DNA of 39,734 nucleotides. It comes from Candidatus Saccharimonadota bacterium (GTDB lineage Bacteria; Patescibacteriota; Saccharimonadia; Saccharimonadales; UBA7683). The position numbers and the translations under genes are program-made. This document shows, piece after piece, positions 39,595 through 39,734 of the stretch (positions are counted from its first letter, which is position 1; each line of letters starts with the position of its first letter). The stretch is taken from NCBI GenBank assembly GCA_018061375.1, contig JAGOUG010000001.1:1-39734 (forward strand). Direction: 5' to 3'. The notes beneath the pieces are model-generated. The model made no database searches. It was given only the letters and a program-made list of their open reading frames with translations, and was not told the DNA's origin.

Positions 39595-39734
39595 ATGAAT
39601 AGAATTAAGAACAATAAAAAAGGTTTCACATTAATCGAAGTAGTACTTGTACTTGCAATCGGAGGTTTGATCTTCCTATTGGCATTTATTGCATTCCAAC
39701 AAGTATCTGCTAACCGCCGTGACACACAGCGAAG
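39595..39734 (+). CDS. Type IV pilin (5' part, cut by window end)
   Basis: Forty-six codons are visible. A short basic leader ends KKG, then the prepilin peptidase site G|F-T-L-I-E with Glu5 and a long hydrophobic alpha1-N helix (VVLVLAIGGLIFLLAFIAF). The ATG at 39595 has AAAGGGG upstream. It has its own perfect promoter, so it can be made in excess of the assembly machine. Whether it is the major pilin or a minor one cannot be decided from this fragment. Confidence 0.93.
   Translation, partial: MNRIKNNKKGFTLIEVVLVLAIGGLIFLLAFIAFQQVSANRRDTQR

Noticed and set aside
39510..39725. Minus-strand open frame opposite the pilin start
   Set aside because: It covers a perfect plus-strand promoter and a clear prepilin leader; it is a reverse-frame shadow.
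1..39734. TGA recoding (Gracilibacteria-type code)
   Set aside because: TGA ends recognised frames (for example at 9721-9723 and in the pilM/pilN junction) and is not needed inside any gene.

Overview
The window looks like a chromosomal segment of a Patescibacteria (CPR) bacterium, most probably a Saccharibacteria (TM7) relative. I infer this from gene content and protein style, not from a database search. The pointers are short core housekeeping proteins, a compact and complete type IV pilus operon, many lineage-type hypothetical proteins, very short intergenic gaps, and almost no biosynthetic genes. TGA is used as a stop, so the Gracilibacteria-type code does not apply. I saw no tRNA, rRNA, CRISPR array or transposase.

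Layout. 1-4.5 kb: TrmB-like regulator, HAD-like hydrolase, a small hypothetical, formamidopyrimidine-DNA glycosylase (fpg/mutM), a small minus-strand hypothetical, DNA polymerase III delta (holA) and, convergent, ribosomal protein S20. 4.6-9.7 kb: a DHH-like pseudoenzyme with a long Pro-rich tail, truB, a protein with exact 120-bp tandem repeats, and a large hypothetical. 9.7-13.1 kb: an ABC-F ATPase preceded by a likely leader peptide and hairpin, convergent with a tail-anchored acidic protein. 13.1-14.5 kb: two hypotheticals. 14.5-20.2 kb: an RNA-metabolism cluster of S15, PNPase, a small orf, a family-4-like uracil-DNA glycosylase and RNase J. 20.3-24 kb: FtsK, an EamA-like half transporter, a hypothetical and a GNAT-like protein. 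24-27.3 kb: S6, SSB, S18, a small orf, EF-P, a four-helix-bundle (23S IVS-type) cassette and TlyA. 27.3-29.8 kb: a CRP-like regulator, a PH-like protein and the GTPase YchF. 29.8-39.7 kb: a membrane-anchored protein, a large secreted four-tryptophan-domain protein, then pilM-pilN-pilO-small orf-pilB-pilT-pilC and the 5' end of a type IV pilin gene cut by the window edge.

The most notable pattern is promoter placement. At about a dozen genes a -10 hexamer, often extended with TGn and sometimes with a good -35, ends 5-8 nt before the start codon with no Shine-Dalgarno, which predicts leaderless mRNAs. Ribosomal-protein and operon-internal genes instead carry clear Shine-Dalgarno sites. Other points of interest are a CRP-type operator matching the recognition-helix residues of the adjacent regulator, divergent promoters sharing -35 bases, several proteins that have lost metal-binding residues (DHH-like, UDG, PilB), and an IVS-type cassette whose right inverted repeat appears to encode part of the TlyA N-terminus.
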